From the NCBI GenBank assembly GCA_028285305.1, contig JANQPV010000052.1:1-64000 (forward strand): DNA of 64,000 nt, read 5' to 3'. Positions within the stretch are counted from its first letter, which is position 1, and every line of letters begins with the position of its first letter. Positions 25,377-34,110 of the stretch are shown piece by piece. The position numbers and the translations under genes are program-made. Under the pieces are notes generated by a model. It made no database searches and had not been told where the DNA came from. It saw nothing but the letters and a program-made list of their open reading frames with translations. Origin of the DNA: Alphaproteobacteria bacterium. GTDB lineage: Bacteria; Pseudomonadota; Alphaproteobacteria; SMXP01.

Positions 25377-26285
25377 CTATCGCCTGGGCGTTTGAAGGTA
25401 CTCCATGATTGCGCACACAATAATCGCAATCATCAACGGTAGTGAGCCAATGAACATCAGTCTCCAGTCAGCTTCCATCTGCCCCGATACAAAGCTGAGC
25501 TGTAGACTCTCAAAACCGTGCGTCGCTTCGAAAGAGACAAAGCTCTCCAAAACTGATTTTCCTATCAGACTCAAAAGAGCCACATAGAAAGCTCTTCTCC
25601 AAAAAAAAGCGGGGTTGTGAATCAGGATAAATAAAAACATAGCCAACGCCACACCACCTGATGCAACGTAACGAGCGGCATTCGTCCAATCTGTCTCTGA
25701 TAAGCCAATCCAAACAATCACTCCCGACAAAGAAGCGCCAACCACGGATACAAGGAGCCACCCAGGTAAAGCGTTTTCCTCGGCAACCTGAGTCGCGTCC
25801 AACCGCTCTCGTTGCCTTGATGCCATCGCCACATGGAGGCCGTGGAGAAAGTCGGGGAACTCGCCGCACAACCGCCTGAAGAAGTCACCTCCTACTTGCA
25901 ATGCCAACGCCGTTTGGCTCTTGACACTGACTGTCGCAGATCTTTTCCTTCCAGGCTCTATCGCAGACATCTCTCCGACCTGGTCGGGCGCGGAACGCAT
26001 CGTTATTTTGCGCTTTCCTAATAGAATGTACGCTTCGCCGGTGAGCAGAAAGTACACATCATCACCTTGAGCGTTTTGTTCGATAATCCTCTCCCCCTTT
26101 CGAAACGTCACGATCTGGCCGCTGGCCATAAGACGTTTCACGATTTCCTCATCACCTCGTATGGCTTGGTTTTGTAACAGTGTGTTGCGAATGCGGTCCT
26201 GACCGTCACTGCCGGTAAATCCTTGAAGGGGGTCCGGCAGCGAATGACGGCCAAGAATGGCCCCTAGTTTCTTCGCCCAAGACAT
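25377..26285 (-). CDS. Cyclic-nucleotide-binding membrane effector (PycTM-like)
   Basis: 302 residues. A cNMP-binding domain (about 45-160) shows TFRKGERIIEQNAQGDDVYF and the phosphate-binding-cassette-like VGEMSAIEPGRKRSATV. It is followed by four hydrophobic segments (about 175-195, 208-230, 235-255 and 275-297). This is the architecture of Pycsar transmembrane effectors, which damage the membrane on binding cCMP or cUMP during phage infection. A class III cyclase gene sits 1 kb away, divergently. The gene overlaps the WYL regulator stop by 22 bases, so both are expressed together. Confidence 0.75.
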   Translation of the reverse strand: MSWAKKLGAILGRHSLPDPLQGFTGSDGQDRIRNTLLQNQAIRGDEEIVKRLMASGQIVTFRKGERIIEQNAQGDDVYFLLTGEAYILLGKRKITMRSAPDQVGEMSAIEPGRKRSATVSVKSQTALALQVGGDFFRRLCGEFPDFLHGLHVAMASRQRERLDATQVAEENALPGWLLVSVVGASLSGVIVWIGLSETDWTNAARYVASGGVALAMFLFILIHNPAFFWRRAFYVALLSLIGKSVLESFVSFEATHGFESLQLSFVSGQMEADWRLMFIGSLPLMIAIIVCAIMEYLQTPRR

Positions 26286-27142
26286 TTTTCGACTTCTTTC
26301 ATATTGGCAATTCTCAGATGGAAGCTGCTCTCATTTCGCATCGTATTTCCTTCTTGCACATGAGGATTAAAGCCATAGTGCCGGAGGTAGTAAAACAGCA
26401 TTGCCTGCCTGACCGTGAGACGAAGGCGACCGTCCTCCATCTGATACTCGTATTCTAATCGTCTCCTCTGTCGCCGATTCAGGGAGGGGTCTACCTTGAG
26501 TATGAATTCAACGTTCGTTTCCCAGACGACATCGCGAGGTGGGTCCTCGTCCGGGGTGTCAATTGGTTCAAGCGCTTCAATTCGCGAAAGGACAAAATCC
26601 GAGTATCTCCTCTTCTCGAAATCGAATGCCCGCATATGCCATCGATGACCATCGCAGGCTATTGCGTGCGGCATAAGAGTCCGAGATTCTCCCTGATCGG
26701 ATTTCAGTGAGACGTATCGGGACCTAAGACAGCCGTTCCTGTGGATCGCGTCGAGAACAGTTCTCAAAACGTTGGGCAGTATTTCCCTTGAATGTGCGGA
26801 AACTGCATCAAACTTCGGAATGGTATCGACCCAGATTTCGTTTTTCTGCCGATACCCCTGGTGCAGCATTTCCAGGTGCATCAGGTATTCCGATGCATGC
26901 CCTTTTGTCAGCATTGGTTGGAAAGATGCACTCCGAACATAAGACTTTCGCCTCGGGTCATAGATCATGTTGTCAGGGCAGGCATCCATGTAAGTGTTGA
27001 GGTCTTTCGTTGCCTGCTGCATCGAAATCGCAAATTGATCCTGCAACTTCTTTCTGCCGACCGAGCCCTCCCAAGCGAGTTGGAACTCAATGTACTCCAG
27101 CCTCCTGCGGATGGTCGTCTTTATGGTTTGAAAATGCTCCAT
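26264..27142 (-). CDS. WYL-domain transcriptional regulator (CapW/BrxR-like)
   Basis: About 292 residues. An N-terminal winged helix (RRRLEYIEFQLAWEGSVGRK, with QDQFAISMQQATKDL) precedes a WYL domain around HAIACDGHRWHMRAFDFEKR and a C-terminal WCX-like extension. Proteins of this form (CapW, BrxR) repress phage-defence operons until triggered. The start at 27142 is chosen because GGGAGGCAAG precedes it; an ATG at 27178 would fall inside the divergent promoter. It is cotranscribed with the membrane effector and faces the cyclase gene. Confidence 0.75.
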   Translation of the reverse strand: MEHFQTIKTTIRRRLEYIEFQLAWEGSVGRKKLQDQFAISMQQATKDLNTYMDACPDNMIYDPRRKSYVRSASFQPMLTKGHASEYLMHLEMLHQGYRQKNEIWVDTIPKFDAVSAHSREILPNVLRTVLDAIHRNGCLRSRYVSLKSDQGESRTLMPHAIACDGHRWHMRAFDFEKRRYSDFVLSRIEALEPIDTPDEDPPRDVVWETNVEFILKVDPSLNRRQRRRLEYEYQMEDGRLRLTVRQAMLFYYLRHYGFNPHVQEGNTMRNESSFHLRIANMKEVEKCLGRRN

Positions 27143-27165
27143 CTTGCCTCCCAGATTGCAATTCT

Positions 27166-27207
27166 CACTTTCTATCATGTTGACATATTAGCGGAAAGTG
27201 CTATTTT
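27166..27207 (+). promoter_or_regulatory. Cyclase promoter with overlapping inverted-repeat operator
   Basis: TTGACA (27180-27185), a 16-base spacer and TATTTT (27202-27207) form a good sigma70 promoter toward the cyclase. CACTTTC (27166-27172) and GAAAGTG (27194-27200) are inverted around the -35 box, a natural place for the divergent WYL regulator to bind. Confidence 0.5.
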
Positions 27208-27281
27208 ATAGGAGTATTGCGAGTCGGCCTGCGAGTTAGGCCCAAACGCATCACACCCAAAATACTTTGAAGGAGTTCGCC

Positions 27282-28883
27282 ATGGCTTGGCGGCATGAGA
27301 AGGCGCGGCAGCGTATCAGGCAGCTAATCGAAGAAGCGCCTCAGGTCGAGGTTCGCCGATTCGCGGACGAATATATGCCCAACTACGAGGCCCGCCGGGA
27401 AAGGCTTGTCGCCTCAGGGGAGCAAGTTTCACCGCCTCTGTTTGACCTTGGCAAGGGTAGTGCCGTTATGGTCGACACTGTCCAGATTTACATCCGCATA
27501 ACCAACTATGACGAATATCGCATTGAAGAGGGCCGAGAGACGCATGCATCGCATGAGCGCGCGTTAAGGTTTCTCCACCTTTATTACAGCGCATGTGATC
27601 GCGTCATTGAACAAACTTCGGCACAGCGGGTCGACTTTCATGGAAGTCGGATGCACGCGGTCGTTCTCGATCAGTTGGGCACCGGTGTAGACCAGCAGAA
27701 TATTGCTGAGGCTTTCGCATTTATTCGTGATTTTCGTGCGGTTGCCGAACTGGCGAACCAGGAGCTGGCCAATAGCGAGTTTACCGCGCGATTCAGAGTT
27801 GGTGTTGACGTGGGGCCTTGCGTAGCGATCAACAATGGTACGGGTCTCGAACAGGAGCCTATGTTTCTAGGAAGCTCTGCCAACCATGCGGCAAAGCTTG
27901 CCGAGGGCGAGCAGCCAGGCATATACATTTCTGATCGTGTGAGGGCCCTACTTAACTTGCCCGTCCTTGGAATCTTCGAGGGCATGCAAGATCTCGATGA
28001 ATCAGTGTTCGATCGGGTAATTGGCAGCCTGGAAACCCTTGTCGCACCGACGCCAGGATCGCTTGACCCCTTGGGCATACCTGAGGCGCTAGTTGAAGCC
28101 TGGAGGGGCGAAATAAGGGCGAATAGGGTGCCTGATCCCACCATGCCGAGATTTGTCTTCCATCACAAAGAGCCGCCGTTGAGTGGAATCGACTACGCCG
28201 AACTATCGCCAAGCAATTCAATCCGAATGACCCTTGTATCGTTGTTTGCCGACCTCTCAGGGTACACGGCCTTCATCGATGCCGCGATAAGGGCGGGCGG
28301 AATAGCTGAAGCTGTGCGCGCGCTCTATGTGATCCGCGAGGAGTTCCAGAATGTCGTCGAAGAGGATTTTGGTGGTCGAAAAGTCCGGTTCATCGGCGAC
28401 TGCATTCATGCGCTCCTGGCCGAAGGCACAAGAACCGAGACCGATGACCGATCTAGTGTCACCCAAGGCTTCCTATGCGCTGGAGGGCTGAGATCATCCT
28501 TCGGGATTTGCCAGAACGAACTGGCAAACATTACGTCGCTCGGCCTAGCGATCGGGGCGGAGCTTGGACCCACTCCAGTCTCTCGAATTGGAATCCGTGG
28601 TCAAAGGTCAGTTCGTCTGGCTTCGAGCGTTGCATCCGCAACATCAGAAAAGATGCAGCGTGATTGCAAAGATAACGAGACAAAATTTGGCCCCAATGCC
28701 CGGCGGATCATGCCCACTGCTTTGAATGACCTCACCGACGCACGCGGCGCGGCGCTCGGTCTGACCTACGACGATGTCAGCACAAGCCTTTCAGAAAATC
28801 AGGCCTACAAGCCTCCCGCGTACGTCCGGGAGCGCGTCACTGGAGAAAATACAGTTCCGAGGGCCCATTTCAGCAGGAAATGA
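27282..28883 (+). CDS. Class III nucleotide cyclase, Pycsar cyclase candidate
   Basis: About 533 residues with two cyclase-like domains. The N-terminal one (about 65-225) keeps fold signatures (GVDVGPCVAIN, FLGSSANHAAKLA) but lacks the first metal Asp, so it is probably inactive. The C-terminal one (from about 315) has both metal Asp residues, FADLSGYT and FIGDCIHAL, and GLAIGAELGP. In Pycsar, such enzymes make cCMP or cUMP on infection. ATG 27282 with AAGGAG is preferred to the upstream TTG. Its stop overlaps the next gene (ATGA). The neighbouring effector and WYL regulator support the defence role. Confidence 0.78.
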   Translation: MAWRHEKARQRIRQLIEEAPQVEVRRFADEYMPNYEARRERLVASGEQVSPPLFDLGKGSAVMVDTVQIYIRITNYDEYRIEEGRETHASHERALRFLHLYYSACDRVIEQTSAQRVDFHGSRMHAVVLDQLGTGVDQQNIAEAFAFIRDFRAVAELANQELANSEFTARFRVGVDVGPCVAINNGTGLEQEPMFLGSSANHAAKLAEGEQPGIYISDRVRALLNLPVLGIFEGMQDLDESVFDRVIGSLETLVAPTPGSLDPLGIPEALVEAWRGEIRANRVPDPTMPRFVFHHKEPPLSGIDYAELSPSNSIRMTLVSLFADLSGYTAFIDAAIRAGGIAEAVRALYVIREEFQNVVEEDFGGRKVRFIGDCIHALLAEGTRTETDDRSSVTQGFLCAGGLRSSFGICQNELANITSLGLAIGAELGPTPVSRIGIRGQRSVRLASSVASATSEKMQRDCKDNETKFGPNARRIMPTALNDLTDARGAALGLTYDDVSTSLSENQAYKPPAYVRERVTGENTVPRAHFSRK

Positions 28884-29674
28884 GTTCTCTAAGTCAATTG
28901 TATGATGCGCTGCCATCCTGGACCATAGTCGAAAGCAAAAATGCAAGTGTAATTGAAGTCAGGGCGACCGCACTGATGCCGAGTGGGGCGCCTGGGCGAG
29001 ACTACAGTCTCAAAATCAAGTCTGTTCCGACCAACTGTATAACGGTTTCCGAAGATCCAAAGCTCGCAAAACTCCCGAGGTGTTGCGTTGAACGCCACAT
29101 CAACCCAGACTCAACATTCTGCTTGCATTTCGATTCATCGAAACCGATCCGAAATATGGAGGCGGCTCAAAAATGGTGGAACAGCCTCCGGGCCTATTTG
29201 AATCATCAGGACTACGCCGAGAAGTGGCGAAGATGGCCAATCTATGCCCAATTGAGTCATGGAGGTGCTGCACCAATCCAAATAAAAATGGAGGAGTTGG
29301 CAGACCCCTTGGGGTGGAGAGACGAGCTACTTGCATCGGTGTTCCGGAACGACGGCTGGCTTGCTGGGCCGCTTCCACGTCTAACCAGAGACAAACGTGG
29401 GTTAGTAAATCGACGCTCGCCTTGTCCTCGCGGATGTCTCGTCTTGCATCATCCTTTATGCTCGCAGGCGTGCGCCCTAAAACGTTGCTTTGATGGGTGC
29501 AGAAAGCAACACAGACGCATCGTGCGGGCGGCTTGCCCGTATCGGTCGATAGTAGAAACGCTGGTCGTGTTGGAATCTCAAAGAAGGGCAAAGGAAGAGC
29601 AGGTCATCGCCGAACTTGTGGAGGAAGGTGTGGATTGTTGCGGGACGATGGAGAATTGTCCGCTATCAAATTGA
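28880..29674 (+). CDS. Possible E2-like protein coupled to the cyclase
   Basis: 264 residues. The first ~150 residues include RHINPDSTFCLHF and a WW...L..YL..Q..A..WRRWP stretch. That pattern resembles E2-like proteins of bacterial ubiquitin-type conjugation in defence loci, with the Cys of STFCLHF as candidate active site; this is from memory and uncertain. A Cys-rich segment follows (RRSPCPRGCLVLHHPLC, then further Cys to about residue 225), possibly a zinc site, and a helical tail. Its ATG overlaps the cyclase stop, so it belongs to the same unit. No E1 or JAB gene is visible. Confidence 0.5.
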   Translation: MSSLSQLYDALPSWTIVESKNASVIEVRATALMPSGAPGRDYSLKIKSVPTNCITVSEDPKLAKLPRCCVERHINPDSTFCLHFDSSKPIRNMEAAQKWWNSLRAYLNHQDYAEKWRRWPIYAQLSHGGAAPIQIKMEELADPLGWRDELLASVFRNDGWLAGPLPRLTRDKRGLVNRRSPCPRGCLVLHHPLCSQACALKRCFDGCRKQHRRIVRAACPYRSIVETLVVLESQRRAKEEQVIAELVEEGVDCCGTMENCPLSN

Positions 29675-29962
29675 TGACGACGCATTCACTCGAAGAAAGT
29701 GTTTCCGGTGAATCCTTTTCCTTTGTGTTTGCCTTCTTGAACGAAATTCGCCCAGCCTCGTCTCGGCGAAACAGCGTTGCTCCGTCGCGCAGCTACTTAG
29801 GGACCAGCCCCTCGGCGCACTTCCCAAAAAATAGACGGTCTCCCGAGGCTCCGCGCTGTCGCTTGTGCGCCCGCCGTCGATTTCGTCCTCCGTTTGCACA
29901 CCCCGTATTCGCCAAAGGGCAGGGTTGCATGCGCAACCCATATCCCATGAAAGGAGAAAACC
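29675..29962. other. Spacer after the defence module
   Basis: About 290 bases with no supported gene. Overlapping frames on both strands have no family resemblance or start signals. Confidence 0.35.
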
Positions 29963-30202
29963 ATGTCAAACACCGCACAACCCAAATTGCTGAAAGGCAA
30001 CCGCCCCACCCACCGCGTCTATCTGGTGCAGGATGGCGTTCAGGGCCGCAAGGACAGCTGGACGGAGATCGGCGCGATCTGGCCACATAAGGACGGTCAG
30101 GGCGGCAACGTCCAATTCAAGGCCACGCCTCTCCAAATCTTGAGCGGCAAGGGCCGGATCGTCTACCGTGAAATTCGGGTGAAAGACGAGGAGGTGCATT
30201 AG
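29963..30202 (+). CDS. Small hypothetical protein
   Basis: 79 residues, with AAAGGAGAAAACC directly upstream. The sequence has the pattern GNRPTHRVYLVQDG...SWTEIGAIWPHKDG and probably forms a small beta-rich fold. Proteins of this look are common cargo of alphaproteobacterial plasmids and integrative elements, without known function. It is separated from the ParDE pair by a palindromic operator. Confidence 0.7.
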   Translation: MSNTAQPKLLKGNRPTHRVYLVQDGVQGRKDSWTEIGAIWPHKDGQGGNVQFKATPLQILSGKGRIVYREIRVKDEEVH

Positions 30203-30227
30203 GCCGTTAAGTCTTACACGGCCATTT

Positions 30228-30256
30228 CCCATATTGGCAAAAATTGCCAATATGGG
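30228..30256. promoter_or_regulatory. Palindromic operator upstream of parDE
   Basis: CCCATATTGGCA (30228-30239) and its exact complement (30245-30256) are separated by AAAAT. A near -10-like ATATACT follows at 30265. The antitoxin or its complex probably binds here for autoregulation. Confidence 0.6.
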
Positions 30257-30294
30257 ATTTTGCTGATATACTGAAAGAAAGACGAGAGGTTTGA

Positions 30295-30576
30295 ATGCCG
30301 ACAAGAAATATCAATCTGACTGACCATTATGACACCTTCCTCTCGGAGGAATTGGCCGCCGGGCGTTACAAGAATGCCAGCGAGGTTGTCCGCGCCGGTT
30401 TGCGCCTTCTGGAACAGCAGGCGGCGGAAGACTCGGCACGGCTTGACGCCTTGCGCCGGGATGCAGCCATCGGTGCCGAAGCTTATCAGGCTGGGGACTT
30501 CACAGTCATTGAGTCCGACGACGCGCTGGACCGCTTTTTTGACGACATAGCGGCGGATGCCGATGGGCGGCAGTAG
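30295..30576 (+). CDS. parD: ParD-family antitoxin
   Basis: 93 residues. The N-terminal ribbon-helix-helix (TRNINLTDHYDTFLSEELA, then GRYKNASEVVRAGLRLLE) matches the ParD/CC2985 family. The C-terminal tail (about 55-93, acidic) would wrap the toxin. It is followed after six bases by the ParE-type toxin. The DNA-binding domain should act on the palindrome at 30228. Confidence 0.9.
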   Translation: MPTRNINLTDHYDTFLSEELAAGRYKNASEVVRAGLRLLEQQAAEDSARLDALRRDAAIGAEAYQAGDFTVIESDDALDRFFDDIAADADGRQ

Positions 30577-30582
30577 GGACAC

Positions 30583-31008
30583 ATGGCCAAACGCAAACTG
30601 GTCATCACGGACCCGGCCCGGAATGATCTAACAGACATTCGCACCTACACGACTAATACGCATGGCCCCGACATTGCCGATGCGTATGACGTGCTGATGA
30701 AGCAGGCCTTCAAGGACCTCGTAGACGACCCATTCAGACATGGCAGCAAAGACAGGCCGGAGATAAACGAAGGCATCCGCACCTACCACGTATCATTGAG
30801 CCGCAGCCGGGCGGCCTCAAGAATCAAACGCCCGCGCCACTTTGTGCTCTACTTCCTGCCGAAGGAAGACGAACTGGTCATCAGCCGCGTCTTGCACGAT
30901 TCCAGAGACTTGGCGCGCCATCTGCCCAATGAACACCGCCGCGTCATGGAGCGCGCCCAAGCCCTAAAGAGGCGAAGGCCTTCTCGCGGGAAAAGCCGAG
31001 AACGTTAA
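30583..31008 (+). CDS. parE: ParE-family toxin with extended C-terminus
   Basis: 141 residues. The RelE/ParE fold is recognised by LVITDPARNDLTDIRTYT, the helical middle and VLYFLPKEDELVISRVLHDSRD. It is longer than the usual ~100 residues because of an internal loop (SRSRAASRIKRPRH) and a basic tail ending KRRRPSRGKSRER. ParE toxins poison gyrase, but that is not provable here. It is paired with the antitoxin just upstream and stabilises the island. Confidence 0.88.
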   Translation: MAKRKLVITDPARNDLTDIRTYTTNTHGPDIADAYDVLMKQAFKDLVDDPFRHGSKDRPEINEGIRTYHVSLSRSRAASRIKRPRHFVLYFLPKEDELVISRVLHDSRDLARHLPNEHRRVMERAQALKRRRPSRGKSRER

Positions 31009-31180
31009 GCTATAGGTAATGCGTCCGGCCTGCTGCCTATGAGGGCTGGGTCACGTTCCAGTGCGGCTAATTTTCTGTCATCAGTTGATAGACGCGACAA
31101 CTGATACCATTTTTACGACTGTCAAGTTGACGAGCATACCTCACACCAAAAGTGGCAATGGCCATTGGAAGATTGAATCA

Positions 31181-32503
31181 ATGATGTCAGCGGAAAAACA
31201 CAATAGCGAGGGCTGTCCCCTGCACGCTGTTCATCGCCGTCTTGATGACTTGCATCGACAATGGCACCAAGCCGCGATCGAGTATTTCGATCCCGAGGCC
31301 TTTAGAGTGGCCACCCAAGCGGCAATTCAAACCTCGCGCACTGTCACGTTCATTCTAAAAAGCAATAAGCGGGTAATTCCAACATTTGATGCCTGGTATA
31401 AAAAATGGGAAACAGCATTCGCAGACGATCCTTTGATGCGTTGGATGAAGAACGCTAGAAACCGCATCGAGAAGCAAGGCGACCTGGAAGTTCATAGTTT
31501 TGTTCGCGCCGAAATAGTCGCGTCGTATTTGAATGACGGCCCAGTTATCGAGGTGCCTGCGGAACTTTTTGATACCCCGCAACAACTAGTCGAGAACATT
31601 CCAGATTCTGCGCTTGGAGAGCACGTCCGGAAAGATGGAATTGTCCGTATTCAAAGAAGATGGGTCGAGAATTCTTTGCCGGAATACGAGCTTCTTGATG
31701 CGGTTGCACTTGCATATGGTCGCCTATCGGAGATGCTAGATGACGCGCACCGTCACATGGGACTTTCTGGCCTACAGTCCTTAGACATAGAGACCGGAGA
31801 GATTTTCGACCGTGAAACAATGGCTGGTCGCCTTCCTTGCATGATTGGCCATAGCGATAACCGCACCCTAAATGTATGGCTGGCAGACGGTCGCCCAATT
31901 GAGGTCTCCACGATTCGCCGCAGTATTGACACCGAGCGGGCTAAACAGGATTTGCGGAAATATGGAATAAGCCCTGCGGACGTCTTTGGTGACGGGGAAA
32001 ATGCCGAAGCGACTTTGGACAACCTGTTTGCGACGGCCACGAAGATGTTCTTGAGGGACCAGCATCACAAGACAATCATGTTTTTGCTCAAGGGCGGCAG
32101 ACCGGTCGATATGTTTGAAATCGTATTCTCCAAGCATGGACAAAAGTACCTGATAATGCGTGATATCGCTTCTCGCGTGACTCGCAAGGGCGCGGACGGC
32201 GCCATACTGGTTGGCGAAGCATGGACGGCACGCTTCGACCGCGAGAATCCCTATCAGCGTGCCGCCGACGCCCCAAATAGGGAAGAAGTCTTGATGGCTA
32301 CGCTGGTGACCAAGCAGGGAAGACCAATGGAGTGGATAGCTTCTATTCAGAGAGATCGTGAAAATGTAACTCTGAGCGAGCCCACACGGCGGGACGGCGG
32401 TTTGCAGTTCTTGTTTGCACCCATCTATGAGGCCTGGGGCCGACCAATCCCATCGGATTGGGCGGAAGAAGCGGCAAAAATGGCTGACCAGAAGAACAAT
32501 TGA
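31181..32503 (+). CDS. Unknown 440-residue protein
   Basis: I do not recognise it. ATG 31181 or 31184 seems more likely than an upstream ATG at 31061, whose 40 extra residues look non-coding. The N-terminal third is helical and polar (HAVHRRLDDLHRQWHQAAIE, AWYKKWETAFADD). Two similar segments later in the protein share the form GRLPCMIGHSDNRTLNVWLADGRP... and TMFLLKGGRPVDMFEIVFSKHG. No signal peptide or membrane segment is seen. It lies between ParDE and the integrase, the position of typical island cargo. Confidence 0.65.
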   Translation: MMSAEKHNSEGCPLHAVHRRLDDLHRQWHQAAIEYFDPEAFRVATQAAIQTSRTVTFILKSNKRVIPTFDAWYKKWETAFADDPLMRWMKNARNRIEKQGDLEVHSFVRAEIVASYLNDGPVIEVPAELFDTPQQLVENIPDSALGEHVRKDGIVRIQRRWVENSLPEYELLDAVALAYGRLSEMLDDAHRHMGLSGLQSLDIETGEIFDRETMAGRLPCMIGHSDNRTLNVWLADGRPIEVSTIRRSIDTERAKQDLRKYGISPADVFGDGENAEATLDNLFATATKMFLRDQHHKTIMFLLKGGRPVDMFEIVFSKHGQKYLIMRDIASRVTRKGADGAILVGEAWTARFDRENPYQRAADAPNREEVLMATLVTKQGRPMEWIASIQRDRENVTLSEPTRRDGGLQFLFAPIYEAWGRPIPSDWAEEAAKMADQKNN

Positions 32504-32724
32504 CGGCAGTGATGCGATCCTGTGCTCACCTCATGCTTTTGCCACCAGTCGCACGCGACATTATACCATTGGCAGGAACAAGAATTCAGGGAGTTGGGTA
32601 GTGTGCTACCACTCGATTTTCAGCGCGCGCCGTCGGTGCCATCTGTGGCCTCGGCTGTCCTGCTGCCTTGTCTGCAAGAATCTATGCTGCGTGGTTTGAG
32701 GACCGGCGCTGCCCCACATTTGAA
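32504..32724. other. Spacer without a recognised gene
   Basis: About 220 bases between the unknown gene and a possible minus-strand remnant. Nothing supportable is seen. Confidence 0.3.
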
Positions 32725-32919
32725 TCACGATTGATCTCTTTCGATTTCTTGGCGCTGATCCCTGAATTTCTGCTGCAAAACCTCGGCACGGTGCATGAGC
32801 ATCTGGCACGGGCTAAGTTGCGCGGAGATCGGCTGATCTTTTTCGGCGCGGTCGCGTTCGGGCATAGTGGCAGCTTTGCGTTCAATGTGCTGTTTGATGC
32901 GCCTGGGCTTGTTTCTCAA
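32725..32919 (-). pseudogene. Charged helical remnant downstream of the integrase
   Basis: The minus-strand frame contains a polar, coding-like stretch (ATMPERDRAEKDQ, then SPCQMLMHRAEVLQQKFRDQ). A second piece (EWLEKQAQAHQTAH) in another frame lies immediately before it, inside the integrase end, as if a frameshift split one older gene. It could be the tail of a mobilisation protein. Weak evidence only. Confidence 0.3.
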
Positions 32920-34073
32920 GCCACTCGGTTGAACAACGCATTCCCAATCGAATTGGAGACCAGCGTGCCGGCCTCCCGAACAGGATCGTCAGCAAGGTGT
33001 GCATATCGCGCCGTGGTTTGGACTTGAGTATGACCGAGCAGCTTTCCGATCATGGGAAGTCCTTGGCCGAGAGCCAGTGCGCTTGAGGCATAGGTGTGCC
33101 GGAGATCGTGGATGCGAACATCGCCGAGCTTGGCGCGGGCTCTGATACGACGCCACGGCTTTTGTAGATCGGTCAGATATTGCCCTTCCTTGCGACCGGT
33201 GATGACATAGGGATTGTCGTCAAAACGGGGCAGGGCCTTGAGAACGGAGACGGCATCGTCGTTCAGGTAAACCGTCTTCTCTCCGGTCTTTGAATCGGGA
33301 AGGCGGATCACCTTGTCCTCAAGGTCAACGTAATCCCATTGAAGGGTCTGGATTTCTCCGAGGCGACAACCAGTCAAGATGAGAAGACGATAGGCGGCGA
33401 CAGCGGCAGTCGCCTCCTGTTCTTCTTCCTGCAAGGCTTTGCCCAGCCGCTTCAGCTCCTCGGCTGATAGGAACCGCTCCCGCTTCTCTTCCTTATACTT
33501 CTTGATATGCCGACAGGGACTGGAGCCTTCCTGCCTTAGACCCCAGACCTCGGCTTGATTGAACATCTTCGAAAGAACCCCCAAGGTTCTGTTGGCCTGA
33601 TAAGGGATATGGCGCAAACCATGATGTAGCTCTGCTATATTCCCGCCATCCACTTCCCATACTTTCATGGCCCCAAGCTTTGGAGTGATGAACAGCTCTA
33701 CCGATCTCTTGTATTCTCTCTGAGTGGACGGCTTCAGATGCGTCGGCACGTACTCCTCCAAGAACCGCTGTCCCAACTCTTTTATTGATGGCTGCCGGCG
33801 TCTGACCTTACGGATCACTCTCGGGTCTTCTCCATCCGCGATCCGACCGATCAGCTTCTTGGCCTTATCCCGTGCCTGGTAGTTGCTGATGACTTCACAG
33901 TCTCCGATAGGAAACCGTCTTTGAACGCCATTGATCCGCGTTTTCACGAAATAGGACTTCAAGCCCGACTTTCTGACCCGAACACCGAAGCCCTTCAGCC
34001 GATCGTCGCGGTACTCACGATCAACGCCATTACTCTTCAAGGACTCCACGAAGCGTTTGGTAATTCTCGGCAC
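32916..34073 (-). CDS. Tyrosine-type integrase of the tRNA-Met island
   Basis: 385 residues. The arm-binding N-terminal domain (DRLKGFGVRVRKSGLKSYF) and core-binding domain precede a complete catalytic set: Arg237 (TGCRLGEI), Lys262, His322 and Arg325 (HDLRHTYAS), His348 (LGHTQ) and Tyr357 (TARYAHL). It lies 180 bases from the right attachment copy at 34256, with GGGGACC repeats between them. It should catalyse insertion into and excision from the initiator tRNA-Met gene. No adjacent excisionase is obvious on the island side. Confidence 0.93.
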   Translation of the reverse strand: MPRITKRFVESLKSNGVDREYRDDRLKGFGVRVRKSGLKSYFVKTRINGVQRRFPIGDCEVISNYQARDKAKKLIGRIADGEDPRVIRKVRRRQPSIKELGQRFLEEYVPTHLKPSTQREYKRSVELFITPKLGAMKVWEVDGGNIAELHHGLRHIPYQANRTLGVLSKMFNQAEVWGLRQEGSSPCRHIKKYKEEKRERFLSAEELKRLGKALQEEEQEATAAVAAYRLLILTGCRLGEIQTLQWDYVDLEDKVIRLPDSKTGEKTVYLNDDAVSVLKALPRFDDNPYVITGRKEGQYLTDLQKPWRRIRARAKLGDVRIHDLRHTYASSALALGQGLPMIGKLLGHTQVQTTARYAHLADDPVREAGTLVSNSIGNALFNRVA

Positions 34074-34110
34074 CTTCTATACCCTCCGCACAACACCCAA
34101 TCGAAAATCC

